DNA of 64,000 nucleotides from Gp7-AA6 sp036001245 (lineage in GTDB: Bacteria; Acidobacteriota; Thermoanaerobaculia; UBA5066; Gp7-AA6): positions 1 through 64,000 of the forward strand of contig DASYUL010000061.1 of the NCBI GenBank assembly GCA_036001245.1, given 5' to 3'. A program made the translations under genes and the position numbers. Shown piece by piece: positions 33,647 to 42,290 of the stretch; positions within the stretch are counted from its first letter, which is position 1, and each line of letters starts with the position of its first letter. A model generated the notes under the pieces. It saw only the letters and a list, made by a program, of their open reading frames with translations. It did not search any database and was not told the DNA's origin.

Positions 33647-34675
33647 ATGCGGGTGGGAGTTCTCACGGGAGGAGGAGACGCGCCCGGGTTGAACGCCGTG
33701 ATCCGAGCCGTCGTCCGCAAGGGCGAGAAAACGTACGGCGACGAGTTCACGGGTTTTGCAGACGGATACCGAGGACTGATCGAGGGAAAAGCTCTCGCTC
33801 TGACCTCGGAGGGCACGCGGGGGCTCCTGCCGCGCGGCGGAACGATCCTCGGTACGTCGCGCACGAATCCGTTCAAGATCGAAGGCGGGCCGGAGAGAGT
33901 CGAGGCGACGATCGCTCTCCTCAAAGTCGAGGCGCTGATCGCGATCGGGGGCGAGGACACTCTCGGCGTTGCGCTGAAGCTGTCCGATCGCGGTGTCCGC
34001 GTCGTCGGCGTGCCGAAGACGATCGACAACGACGTGTCGGGCACCGAGGTCACGTTCGGCTTCGACACCGCCGTCCAGATCGCCGTCGACGCGATCGACC
34101 GGCTGCACACGACCGCGGAGTCGCACAACCGTGTGCTGATCTGCGAGGTGATGGGCCGGCATGCCGGATGGATTGCGACCCAGGCCGGGATCGCCGGCGG
34201 CGCGGCCTACATTCTCGTGCCGGAGCGCGAGTTCGACATCGCCCGCGTATGCGACAGCCTCGTCGAGAGACACGAGAAGGGCCGCTATGCGTCGATCATC
34301 GTCGTCGCGGAGGGGGCGCAGCCGAAGGAAGGCTCGATGGTCGTGCAGTCGGGCGAAGTGGACGAGTTCGGCCACGTTCGCCTCGGCGGCATCGGGGAAG
34401 TCCTCGCCCGCGAGATCCGCCAGCGGACCGGCTTCGACACGCGGGTCACGGTTCTCGGGCACGTGCAGCGCGGGGGAACCCCGACGGCGTTCGACCGCGT
34501 TCTCGCGACGCGCTTCGGAATCGCCGCGATCGACGCCGTCCACGACGGCGCCTTCGCGCAGATGGTCGCGCTCTCGGCTTCGAAGATCGTCCGCGTCCCG
34601 CTGGCGCAGGCCGTCGGCAGCCTGAAGACGGTCGATCCCGAGCTCCTCGAGGTCGCGGAGGTCTTCTACGGTTGA
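33647..34675 (+). CDS. 6-phosphofructokinase, probably PPi-dependent
   Basis: 342 residues: MRVGVLTGGGDAPGLNAVIR, the PKTIDNDV motif, MGRHAGWIA, and GHVQRGGTPTAFDR. Two positions decide phosphoryl-donor use. Residue 104 is Asp (GGEDT) and residue 124 is Lys (PKTIDND), where ATP enzymes such as E. coli PfkA have Gly at both. Asp104/Lys124 is the signature of pyrophosphate-dependent enzymes of the actinobacterial-type group. It interconverts fructose 6-phosphate and fructose 1,6-bisphosphate, reversibly if PPi is used. ATG 33647 has GGGAGG about 6 nt upstream. The last ~10 bases of the gene are the left end of a tandem duplication. Confidence 0.93.
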   Translation: MRVGVLTGGGDAPGLNAVIRAVVRKGEKTYGDEFTGFADGYRGLIEGKALALTSEGTRGLLPRGGTILGTSRTNPFKIEGGPERVEATIALLKVEALIAIGGEDTLGVALKLSDRGVRVVGVPKTIDNDVSGTEVTFGFDTAVQIAVDAIDRLHTTAESHNRVLICEVMGRHAGWIATQAGIAGGAAYILVPEREFDIARVCDSLVERHEKGRYASIIVVAEGAQPKEGSMVVQSGEVDEFGHVRLGGIGEVLAREIRQRTGFDTRVTVLGHVQRGGTPTAFDRVLATRFGIAAIDAVHDGAFAQMVALSASKIVRVPLAQAVGSLKTVDPELLEVAEVFYG

Positions 34676-34896
34676 GTACCCCTTCCGCATCCCGAGATTC
34701 TGTGGCGTGAAAGAGCCGGCCTTCATTTGAACCGATCGGCGTAGCCGCGCCAGCTCTTGTATGCGGGCAGCTCGACCTCATCTACGGTTGATTACCCCTT
34801 CTGCATCCCGAAATTCTGTGGCGTGAAAGAGCCGGCCTTCATTTGAACCGGTCGGCGTAGCCGCGCCAGCTCTTGTATGCGGGCAGCTCGACCTCA
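34665..34896. repeat. 116-bp tandem duplication including the pfk stop and a minus-strand gene tail
   Basis: Unit 1 is about 34665-34780 and unit 2 about 34781-34896. They differ at four positions (g/t, c/t, g/a, a/g), roughly 97% identical. Each starts tctacggttga, the final codons of the phosphofructokinase. Each contains on the minus strand a short coding tail VELPAYKSWRGYADRFK followed by TGA. The high identity points to a recent duplication or to gene conversion. Confidence 0.85.
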
Positions 34897-35111
34897 GCCA
34901 CGAACGTCTCCTTCGACTTGCCGGCAGACTCTGCCTTCTGCGCAGTGTCGGGCGAGTCCTCGATGTATGCCGGAAGACCTTGGGCCGTAGACGCCTCCGG
35001 AGACCGGCTGGTGCGGGGAACGGACCCCGGCTGCGGCTGCTGGCTCGTGCTCTTGGGCGAGGGCGGTGGCGGCGGCGAAACAGCGGGCGGCCGAGGGTCT
35101 GACTCTCCGCA
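34839..35111 (-). pseudogene. Pro-rich gene remnant ending VELPAYKSWRGYADRFK
   Basis: A 90-codon minus-strand frame. A low-complexity part (SPPPPPSPKSTSQQPQ) is followed by AYIEDSPDTAQKAESAGKSK and the hydrophobic-aromatic tail ETFVAEVELPAYKSWRGYAD. The frame is closed upstream by TGA and has no usable start, so it is the end of a longer gene that has been truncated or frameshifted. The tail alone is repeated in the neighbouring 116-bp duplicate. Family not recognised. Confidence 0.4.
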
Positions 35112-35429
35112 TCAGGGAAACTCCTTACGACATCAGGGAAAACACTTACGACCAGGGTCGCAGTGACTGGGCGAGATGCCGGTCGCCGAGATCGAAACGT
35201 GAGAGGTGATATGTAGGCGGGCACCGCGCCTTCACCCTTCGCTCAGCTTCTTGTATTCAGCGCAGCTTGTAATCCCGGCCTTCGTAGCAGCCCGAGATTC
35301 CGTTTGGCGCGTGCCTTGCACCACGACTACCGTCCGCAGTTGCTGCGGCGGTGGGGTCAACCGGAACTCTTGGTGGTCAGGAAACCTTCCTAACAACCAT
35401 ACAGATCGAAGCGGAAGGAGGAAAGGGAG
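34897..35429. other. Long non-coding stretch upstream of the secreted protein gene
   Basis: Apart from the remnant above I see no coding signal. Around 35110-35160 there are short direct repeats (catcagggaaa twice, cttacgac twice). A segment near 35240-35300 (agcttcttgtattcagcgcag, then cccgagattc) loosely echoes parts of the 116-bp duplication. A purine-rich ribosome binding site (gaaggagga) closes the region. Confidence 0.4.
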
Positions 35430-37892
35430 ATGAGGATCCTACGAACACGCACAGGCTTGTGGCTCACGCTCGCGCTCCTGGCGATCGGCGTCTCGATTGC
35501 GATCGCCGGAGTGACTGTCGGCAGCTTCGAGATCGAGGGCAACCTCGCGGACGACACGGGGCCGGGCGAACCGATCGACTGGGCGACGCCGCCGCCGAAC
35601 CTCGTGACGTTCACCGACAACGTCGGCAAGCCCGACGACATCTTCGGCCTCGGCTCGAAGGAGCTGGAGCCGGGGACCTGGCAGTGCCCGACCAGCTCGA
35701 CCCCTCCCAAGGACGACATCAAGGACGGCGCGATCGCGACCAGGCTCCACGACGGCAAGCAGTATCTGTACATCAACTTCACGCGCGCCTCGGCGAACGG
35801 GGACGCCCATATGGACTTCGAGTTCAACCAGTCCAGCGCGTCCAACCCGTCCTGCCCGGCGGTGCCTCAGCGCACGAATGGAGACATCATCATCGCCTTC
35901 GACACCGAGCAGGGCGGCAAGCAGATCTTCGTGCGGGCGTTCCGGTGGACCGGCACCGCGACGGTGGGAACGCTCACCGAGCTCCCCCTCGGCAGCCAGG
36001 GCGTGACGTGGGACGGCGCGGTCAACATCCCGAACACGATCCCCGGCCACGTGGCCGGCGACTTCGGAGAGGCCGCGCTCAACCTGACGGACACGATCGG
36101 CAATATCGCGTGCGGGCAGTTCGCGACGGCCTACATGAAGACGCGCGCCTCGACGTCGATCTCGTCCGAGCTCAAGGACCGCACCGCCAAGCAGACGCTC
36201 TTGGGCTTCTGCCCGCAGCTCGCCTTGCAGAAGGAGGCGGACAAGACCGAAGTGGGGCCCGGCGACACCATCACCTACACGCTGACGTACTCGAACACCG
36301 GCGACGGCCCCGCGACCAACGTCACGATCAACGAGCCGATCCCGGCCGGTACCGAGTTCGTCTCCTGCACGGGAGGCTGCACCGTGAGCAGCGGCAGCGC
36401 GTCCTGGTCGATCGGGACGGTTCCGCCGGGAGGCGGCGGCTCGGTGACCCTGACCGTCAGGGTCCTACCGGATGCCGGCTGCGAGATCTGCAACGTCGCC
36501 ACGATCTCGAGCGCGGAGCAGGATCCGATCTCCTCGAATGAGTTCTGCATAAGCGTGATCCCGGAGGCGCGGCCAGAGCTCGCGAACGCGCACGACAGCG
36601 CTTTCGGCGCCGGGATCGTCGTCCCCGCGCTGTTGCTCGACCAGAAGCTCGCGTTCGTAGAGAGCAGCCAGTCGGGCATCGGCTCGGACAGCGACAATGA
36701 TCAGCTGGCCAGTGTCGAGGTTCCGCTCGACAGTGGCGCGATCCTGACGGCCGACGTGATGCGGACGTCCAGCACGAGCACGGTGACGGCGTCGCCCGCC
36801 GAGGCCGTCCACACGAGCGTCTCCGAGACTGTCAATCTGAACGTCCTCGGCGGCCTCGTCACCGCGAGCGCCGTTCGAGCCGTGGCGACGACGAGGGCCG
36901 ACGGCGGCTCGTCGTCCTTCAGCTCGCTCGGGTCGGCGTTCAAGGACCTCTTCGTCGACGCCGACGGCTCCGGGCCGGGGGCACCGGTGGCCTACAACAA
37001 CGTCAACCCGAACACGACGGTCGATCTCTCCGCGGGGTTCGGCGCGGGCAGCTACGTCACGCTGTTCGAGCAGATCGGGACTACGTCGAGCCCGACCGGT
37101 TTGTCCGGCGGCACCTATGCGGCGGATCTGACGGTGAACATGATCCACGTCCACCTAACCGATGCGCTGCCTGGCCCGCTCACGCCAGGTGAGCAGACGG
37201 CGGACGTCATCGTCGCTAACGCCGTCGCGCACTCCGACTTCCCGCAGACGACCGTCTGCGCTTTTGCGAAGAAGCGTTCGGTCAGCGGACATGCATTCAT
37301 CGCGAGCGAGCTGACGGACCCGTCCGTCCTGCCTGTCCTGTTCGGGTACGTCGACATCCCGGCGACCGGCGGCCACGACCACGCGGATCTCGACGCGGTC
37401 AGCACCTCTGTCCTGACGGCGGGAGTGTCGACGAGCGACAGCCAGGGGACCGTCACCGGCAACCAAACCTCCGCCTCGAGCTACGCCGAGACGAGCTCGG
37501 CGTGCGCGCTGCCGGATGGTGCGGGCGGGTGCGCGGTCAGCGCGACTATCCTCCGCTCTCAGTCGAACAGCGCTGCGGACGCGAGCGGGGCAGCCTCGAA
37601 CGACCTGGGCACGACGTTCCTCGCCGTATCGGTGCTCGGAGTCCCGGTGGCCTCGGCGCCGCCTCCGAACACGGTGCTGGAGCTGCCCGGGATCGGCTAC
37701 GTGATCCTGAACGAACAGTTCTGTGACAACGGTGCCGCACCGCCGAGCTGCGCAGACGGCACCGGCCATGCGGGGTTGACGGTGCGTGCCATCCACGTCG
37801 TCGTCACCGTGCCGGGTAACCCGACCGGCCTGACTCCCGGGGCCGAGGTGATCGTCGCGGAGGCGCATTCGGACGCCTTCTTCAGCGATTAG
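35430..37892 (+). CDS. Large secreted protein with DUF11-like domain and choice-of-anchor-P-like repeats
   Basis: 820 residues. The signal peptide is MRILRTRTGLWLTLALLAIG with a further hydrophobic run to about residue 27. Residues ~28-265 are a beta-rich region describing a bounded extracellular domain. Residues ~268-375 are a DUF11-type domain (KEADKTEVGPGDTITYTLTY, NVTINEPIPAGTEFVS). Two later repeats (around 455-600 and 690-820) have LGGLVTASAVRAVATT and HVHLTDALPG..TPGEQTADVIVA-like sequence, as in choice-of-anchor P proteins. ATG 35430 has an ideal AAGGAGG box. It stands alone, followed by a strong terminator. Probable surface or matrix protein; the anchor mechanism is unknown. Confidence 0.82.
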   Translation: MRILRTRTGLWLTLALLAIGVSIAIAGVTVGSFEIEGNLADDTGPGEPIDWATPPPNLVTFTDNVGKPDDIFGLGSKELEPGTWQCPTSSTPPKDDIKDGAIATRLHDGKQYLYINFTRASANGDAHMDFEFNQSSASNPSCPAVPQRTNGDIIIAFDTEQGGKQIFVRAFRWTGTATVGTLTELPLGSQGVTWDGAVNIPNTIPGHVAGDFGEAALNLTDTIGNIACGQFATAYMKTRASTSISSELKDRTAKQTLLGFCPQLALQKEADKTEVGPGDTITYTLTYSNTGDGPATNVTINEPIPAGTEFVSCTGGCTVSSGSASWSIGTVPPGGGGSVTLTVRVLPDAGCEICNVATISSAEQDPISSNEFCISVIPEARPELANAHDSAFGAGIVVPALLLDQKLAFVESSQSGIGSDSDNDQLASVEVPLDSGAILTADVMRTSSTSTVTASPAEAVHTSVSETVNLNVLGGLVTASAVRAVATTRADGGSSSFSSLGSAFKDLFVDADGSGPGAPVAYNNVNPNTTVDLSAGFGAGSYVTLFEQIGTTSSPTGLSGGTYAADLTVNMIHVHLTDALPGPLTPGEQTADVIVANAVAHSDFPQTTVCAFAKKRSVSGHAFIASELTDPSVLPVLFGYVDIPATGGHDHADLDAVSTSVLTAGVSTSDSQGTVTGNQTSASSYAETSSACALPDGAGGCAVSATILRSQSNSAADASGAASNDLGTTFLAVSVLGVPVASAPPPNTVLELPGIGYVILNEQFCDNGAAPPSCADGTGHAGLTVRAIHVVVTVPGNPTGLTPGAEVIVAEAHSDAFFSD

Positions 37893-37913
37893 CAAGCTCC
37901 GGAACCGCAAGAG

Positions 37914-37948
37914 GAGAGCCCGGCACGCGCCGGGCTCTCCGACTTTTG
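37914..37948 (+). terminator. Strong rho-independent terminator
   Basis: Perfect 11-bp stem GAGAGCCCGGC / GCCGGGCTCTC with a 4-nt loop (acgc), followed by cgactttt. It lies 22 nt after the stop of the secreted protein gene and, read the other way, 36 nt after the RND gene stop. Confidence 0.9.
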
Positions 37949-37983
37949 TCAGCCGGGGTCATAGAACCTAGAGGACCCGAAAC

Positions 37984-40900
37984 CTACGATCCCGCGGTCC
38001 GCTCCGCCTCGGCGGCGCGCCTGGGGCGGCCGCGCGCGGGCAGCCAGCCGCGGACCTTCTGCGCCGCCCGGTCCGCGGTGACGTAGAACGCCGGCACGAC
38101 CAGGAGCGACAGCGCCGTCGAGACGACGAGTCCGCCGATGACCGCGATCGCCATCGGGGTGCGGATCTCCGAGCCGGCCCCGAGCCCGAGCGCGGGAGGC
38201 AACGCGGCCATCAGCGTCGCGACCGACGTCATCAGGATCGGGCGCAGGCGGATCGGTCCCGCCCGCAACATGGCGTCGCGCGCACCGAGCCCCTCCGCGC
38301 GAGCCTGGTTGGCGTAGTCGACGAGGATGATCGAGTTTTTCTTCACGATCCCCATCAGGAGGAGGAGACCGATCATGCTGAAGATGTTCAGGCTCTTCCC
38401 GGCGATCGAGAGCGCGAACGCCGCGCCCGCGATCGAGAGCGGCAGGATCGTCAGGACGGTGACCGGGTGCAGGAACGAGTTGAACTGCGAGGCGAGCACC
38501 ATGTACGCGACGAGGATCCCGAGAACGAGCGCGAAGAGCAGGCTGGACATCGATTCGCGAAATGCCACGCTCGCGCCGCCGAGCACCGCGCGGTAGCCCA
38601 CCGGCATGTTCTTCGAGAGCTCCTCGACCTTTGCGAGGGCCTCGTCCTGCGACCGGCCGGGCGCGATGTTTCCGTACACGGTGATCGCGCGCTCCCGGTC
38701 GCGCCGCGTGATTGCCTGGAGCGCGGGCTTCTGTTCCGTCGTCACGAGGAGCGACAGCGGCACGAGCTCGCCCGAGCGCGCGCGAACCCGTAACCGTGAC
38801 AGGTCCTCGGGACTCATGCGCTGGGACGCGAGCAGGCGTAGCCGCACGTCCAGCCGGCGGCCTCCCGCGCTGTACTTGCCGACGCGGATGCCGCCGACGA
38901 GCGAGTTGAGCGTCGTCGCGACGTCCTCGATCGGCACCCCGAGATCCGCCGCTCGTGCGCGGTCGGGCAGGATCCGCAGCTCCGGCATCCCGAGGCGGTA
39001 GTCGGTGTCGAGGTCCACGACGAGCCCGGTCCCCGCGAGCCTGGTCCGGATCGAGTCGCTCGCTTGGACGAGCTTGTCCCAGTCGGACCCGCGCACGGAG
39101 AACTCGACCGGGAAGCCGCGCTGCGCCGTGAACCCCGACTGCGAGAGGTCCTGGATGACGGCCTTCAATCCCGGGATCCCGTTCAACTGCTTGCGCAGGA
39201 CCGCCGCGAACTCGGACTGGGAGAGATCGCGGTCGCGCGGCGGGACGAGGGTGATGAACATGAATCCCCCGCTCACCCCGGACGCTGAACCGCCGCCGCC
39301 GCCACCGATGACCGTGTAGTTCCGGATAATCTCGGGGCGCTCCGCCAGAACCGTTTCCGCCTGCCGGAAGATCTTGTCGGTCTCCAGGAGGTCGGAGCCG
39401 ACGGCCGTCTGGAGCCGGATGATGAAACGGCTCTGGTCCTGCGAGGGAACGAACTCCTTCGGCAGCCCCTTCAGCACGAGGAAGGAGACGACGAAGAGCG
39501 CCGCGCCGGCCGAGAGGACGAGGATCGGCCGCTTGAGTCCCCCCGAGAGCGCGCGGCCGTAGAGTCGCTCGAGCCGCCCGAACAGCCGGTCGACGGCGAG
39601 ACCGAGGCGACTTCGCCCCTCGCGCGACGTCTGCAGGAACTGCGCGCACCGCGCCGGCGCGAGCGTCATCGCCTCGACGTACGAGAGCAGGACCGCGATG
39701 CAGAGCGTGATCCCGAACTGGAGGAAGAAGCGCCCGATGACCCCCTTCATGAAGACGACCGGGCTGAAGATGGCGACGACGGCCAGCGTCGCCGCGAGCG
39801 CGGCGAACGTGATCTCCTTGGTCCCCTCCCGCGCGGCCTGCACGCGTCCCTTGCCCATCTCGCCGTGCCGGTAGATGTTCTCGAGCACCATGATTGCGTC
39901 ATCGACGACGATGCCGACCGCGAGCGCGAGGGCGAGAAGGGTGAACGTGTTGAAGGTGAAGCCGAGGAAGTAGATCGCGGCGACCGTGCCGAGCAACGAC
40001 ATCGGGATCGCGAGGACGACGTTCATCGTGCTCGAGAGGGACCCGAGGAAGAGCCAGCACACGAAGGCCGTGAGGAGGACGGAGAGAACGAGCTCGATCT
40101 GGATCTCGTGGACCGAGTCCTCGATGAACTTCGTCGAGTCGAAGTTGATCGCGAGCATCATGCCTTCCGGCAGGGTCTTCCGGATGTCGTCCAGGGTGGA
40201 GCGGATGCCCCGAGCGACGGACACCGCGTTCGCGCCGCGCTGCTTGCGGACGCCGATGCCCTGCGCCGGCTGGCCGTTCACGCGGGAGAGCCGCCGGACG
40301 TCTTCGAAACCGTCTTCGACGAGCGCGACGTCCTCGAGGTAGACGGGGGTCCCGGCCACCTCGCGCACGACGATCCGCCGGAGGGTCGCCAGGTCGATCG
40401 CCTCCCCGAGGACACGGACGTTGATCTCGCGCCCCTCCCCTTCGAGACGGCCGGCGGGCAGCTCCACGTGCTCGCGGCGCAAGGCCTCGTTCACCTCCGA
40501 CACGGTCAGCCCCTTTTCGTCGAGGCGCGACGCGTCCACCCAGATGCGAACGTTCCTCTCGAGGTAGCCGCCCATCGTGATCTCGCCGACTCCCGGCACC
40601 GTCTGAAGCTTCTCCTTCACGCGGTAGCGGGCGTAGTCGGCGAGCACGCGTTGCGGGAACGGGCCCGCAAGGCCGATCCACATGATCGGCTGGTCCTCCG
40701 GGTTCGTTTTCGAGATGACCGGCGGATCCATGTCGCGCGGCAGCCGCTGCTGCGACTGCGAGACCTTCGTCTGGACGTCCTGCAGCGCGAGGTCGACGTC
40801 GCGGGCGAGGTCGAGCTCGACGGTGATCGACCCTCCCCCCTGCCGCGACGACGACGTGATCGATTTGACCCCCTCGACCTGGACGAGGGCTTCCTCGAGG

Positions 40901-41097
40901 ACTTCGATCGCGTCGTTTTCGACGACCTCGGGCGCCGCGCCCTCCCACGTGATCCCCACCGAGATCGTGGGAAAGTCGACGTCGGGGAACTGGCTGATTC
41001 CGATTCTCGAGGCGGCGACACCGCCGAAGACGACGGTCGCCGCCATCAGCATCCAGGCGAAAACCGGCTTCTCGATGCAGGCGTCGGTCAGTTTCAC
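37984..41097 (-). CDS. RND multidrug efflux permease (AcrB/MdtBC family)
   Basis: 1037 residues, standard length. It begins MKLTDACIEKPVFAWMLMAA. TM4 carries the proton-relay pair in ALAVGIVVDDAIMVLENIY. There are two duplicated halves, each with a large periplasmic loop, and the hydrophobic C-terminal half ends GLVVSTALSLLVVPAFYV. It exports hydrophobic compounds from periplasm or membrane through the adaptor and TolC-like proteins encoded upstream. The ATG overlaps the adaptor stop (ATGA). Substrate cannot be predicted from sequence alone. Confidence 0.95.
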   Translation of the reverse strand: MKLTDACIEKPVFAWMLMAATVVFGGVAASRIGISQFPDVDFPTISVGITWEGAAPEVVENDAIEVLEEALVQVEGVKSITSSSRQGGGSITVELDLARDVDLALQDVQTKVSQSQQRLPRDMDPPVISKTNPEDQPIMWIGLAGPFPQRVLADYARYRVKEKLQTVPGVGEITMGGYLERNVRIWVDASRLDEKGLTVSEVNEALRREHVELPAGRLEGEGREINVRVLGEAIDLATLRRIVVREVAGTPVYLEDVALVEDGFEDVRRLSRVNGQPAQGIGVRKQRGANAVSVARGIRSTLDDIRKTLPEGMMLAINFDSTKFIEDSVHEIQIELVLSVLLTAFVCWLFLGSLSSTMNVVLAIPMSLLGTVAAIYFLGFTFNTFTLLALALAVGIVVDDAIMVLENIYRHGEMGKGRVQAAREGTKEITFAALAATLAVVAIFSPVVFMKGVIGRFFLQFGITLCIAVLLSYVEAMTLAPARCAQFLQTSREGRSRLGLAVDRLFGRLERLYGRALSGGLKRPILVLSAGAALFVVSFLVLKGLPKEFVPSQDQSRFIIRLQTAVGSDLLETDKIFRQAETVLAERPEIIRNYTVIGGGGGGSASGVSGGFMFITLVPPRDRDLSQSEFAAVLRKQLNGIPGLKAVIQDLSQSGFTAQRGFPVEFSVRGSDWDKLVQASDSIRTRLAGTGLVVDLDTDYRLGMPELRILPDRARAADLGVPIEDVATTLNSLVGGIRVGKYSAGGRRLDVRLRLLASQRMSPEDLSRLRVRARSGELVPLSLLVTTEQKPALQAITRRDRERAITVYGNIAPGRSQDEALAKVEELSKNMPVGYRAVLGGASVAFRESMSSLLFALVLGILVAYMVLASQFNSFLHPVTVLTILPLSIAGAAFALSIAGKSLNIFSMIGLLLLMGIVKKNSIILVDYANQARAEGLGARDAMLRAGPIRLRPILMTSVATLMAALPPALGLGAGSEIRTPMAIAVIGGLVVSTALSLLVVPAFYVTADRAAQKVRGWLPARGRPRRAAEAERTAGS

Positions 41098-42290
41098 GGC
41101 GTGGCCCCCGAAGGCGCGGCGGAGGGAGCTCCCTCGCCGCTCCGTGTTACCCGTACCTTCGCCCCCTCGCGGAGCGCCTCGCCTCCGCGGATGACGAGTT
41201 GCTCGCCCGGCTTGACGCCGGAGCGCACTTCGACGCGACCGTCGGCTGTCGAGAGACCGAGCGTCAGCTCGCGCTCCCGCGCGACGCCCCCCTCGACGAC
41301 ATAGGCGAGAAATCCCCGCTCGCTCGGACGAACCGCGGTCTGCGGGATGACCGGCGACGCCGCCGGGGAACCGACCGGCACGGTGACCTGCGCGAAAGAG
41401 CCGGGCCGCAGCTCACCGCGGCTCGGATCGTTCACGTGCGCGGTGACCGCAACCATCCGCGACGTCGAGTCGGCCGACGCGGCGACGTGCGTGAGGGCCG
41501 CCGAGTACTGCCTCTTCGACTCCCGCACGTTGAAGCGGGCCTTCATCCCGGGGGAGAGCCGCGCAGCGTCCTGCTCCGGGACCTGGAAGCGCAGGAGGAG
41601 CGGCTCGCGGCGCACGAGCGTCGCCAGCGTCGCGCCGGGCTGCACGTACTGACCCGTCTGCACGTTGCGGGTCTGGATGACGCCCGCCGCCGGAGCGCGC
41701 ACGAAGGCCTCCCGCAGGTTCAACTGCGCGAGGTCGACGCCGGACCGGGCCTGCGCGACCTCCGCCTTCGCGGTCGAGACGCGCGTACGCCACGTGTCCA
41801 AATCTTCTTCCTTGACGAGCGCCGGGTTTTTCGCGTTCACCGCGACGCGCCGGTCGAGGCCCGTCTTCGCTTCGGCCTCGGCGGCCTGGGCCTTTTCGAG
41901 CGTTGCCTGCGCCGAGCGCACCGCGAGCCGATAACGCTCTGGCTCGATCTCGACGAGCAACGTGCCGGGAGCGACGACGTTCCCCTCTGCGAAGTGGATC
42001 CGGTCGATCGCGCCGGGAACGCGCGACGTGATCTCCACGCGCTCGAACGCTTCGACCGAGCCGACGGCGGAGATGGAGTACTCCACGGAGCGAGCCTCGA
42101 CGGGCGCGACCTCGACCGGGAACTCGATCTCTCCGCGGCCGCGTCCGCCCCCGGGCGCGCCGCCCCCTTTCGCCGCCGACTCCCCCTTGTCGGCGCAGGC
42201 GCCCGCGAGGGTCGTCGACGCCAGAATGGCAAGCGCGGCGAGCACCGTCGCGGGACGCGCGATCGCGAACCGTCTCTTCACGTTCTTCAT
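41094..42290 (-). CDS. RND periplasmic adaptor (membrane fusion protein)
   Basis: 398 residues from ATG 42290. An export signal (ATVLAALAILASTTLAGACAD) ends at a Cys, so it is probably a lipoprotein although the lipobox is weak. There is then a Gly-rich spacer, a barrel-sandwich/lipoyl segment (VEITSRVPGAIDRIHFAEGN), a coiled-coil hairpin (residues ~110-185) and FVRAPAAGVIQTRNVQTGQY. It bridges the permease and outer-membrane channel. The start overlaps the TolC-like gene stop as ATGA. The operon order tolC-adaptor-permease is complete. Confidence 0.94.
   Translation of the reverse strand: MKNVKRRFAIARPATVLAALAILASTTLAGACADKGESAAKGGGAPGGGRGRGEIEFPVEVAPVEARSVEYSISAVGSVEAFERVEITSRVPGAIDRIHFAEGNVVAPGTLLVEIEPERYRLAVRSAQATLEKAQAAEAEAKTGLDRRVAVNAKNPALVKEEDLDTWRTRVSTAKAEVAQARSGVDLAQLNLREAFVRAPAAGVIQTRNVQTGQYVQPGATLATLVRREPLLLRFQVPEQDAARLSPGMKARFNVRESKRQYSAALTHVAASADSTSRMVAVTAHVNDPSRGELRPGSFAQVTVPVGSPAASPVIPQTAVRPSERGFLAYVVEGGVARERELTLGLSTADGRVEVRSGVKPGEQLVIRGGEALREGAKVRVTRSGEGAPSAAPSGATP

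Noticed and set aside
34873..35166. Small plus-strand protein of about 97 residues before the secreted protein
   Set aside because: It is opposite the Pro-rich remnant, lacks a ribosome binding site and has no recognisable sequence.
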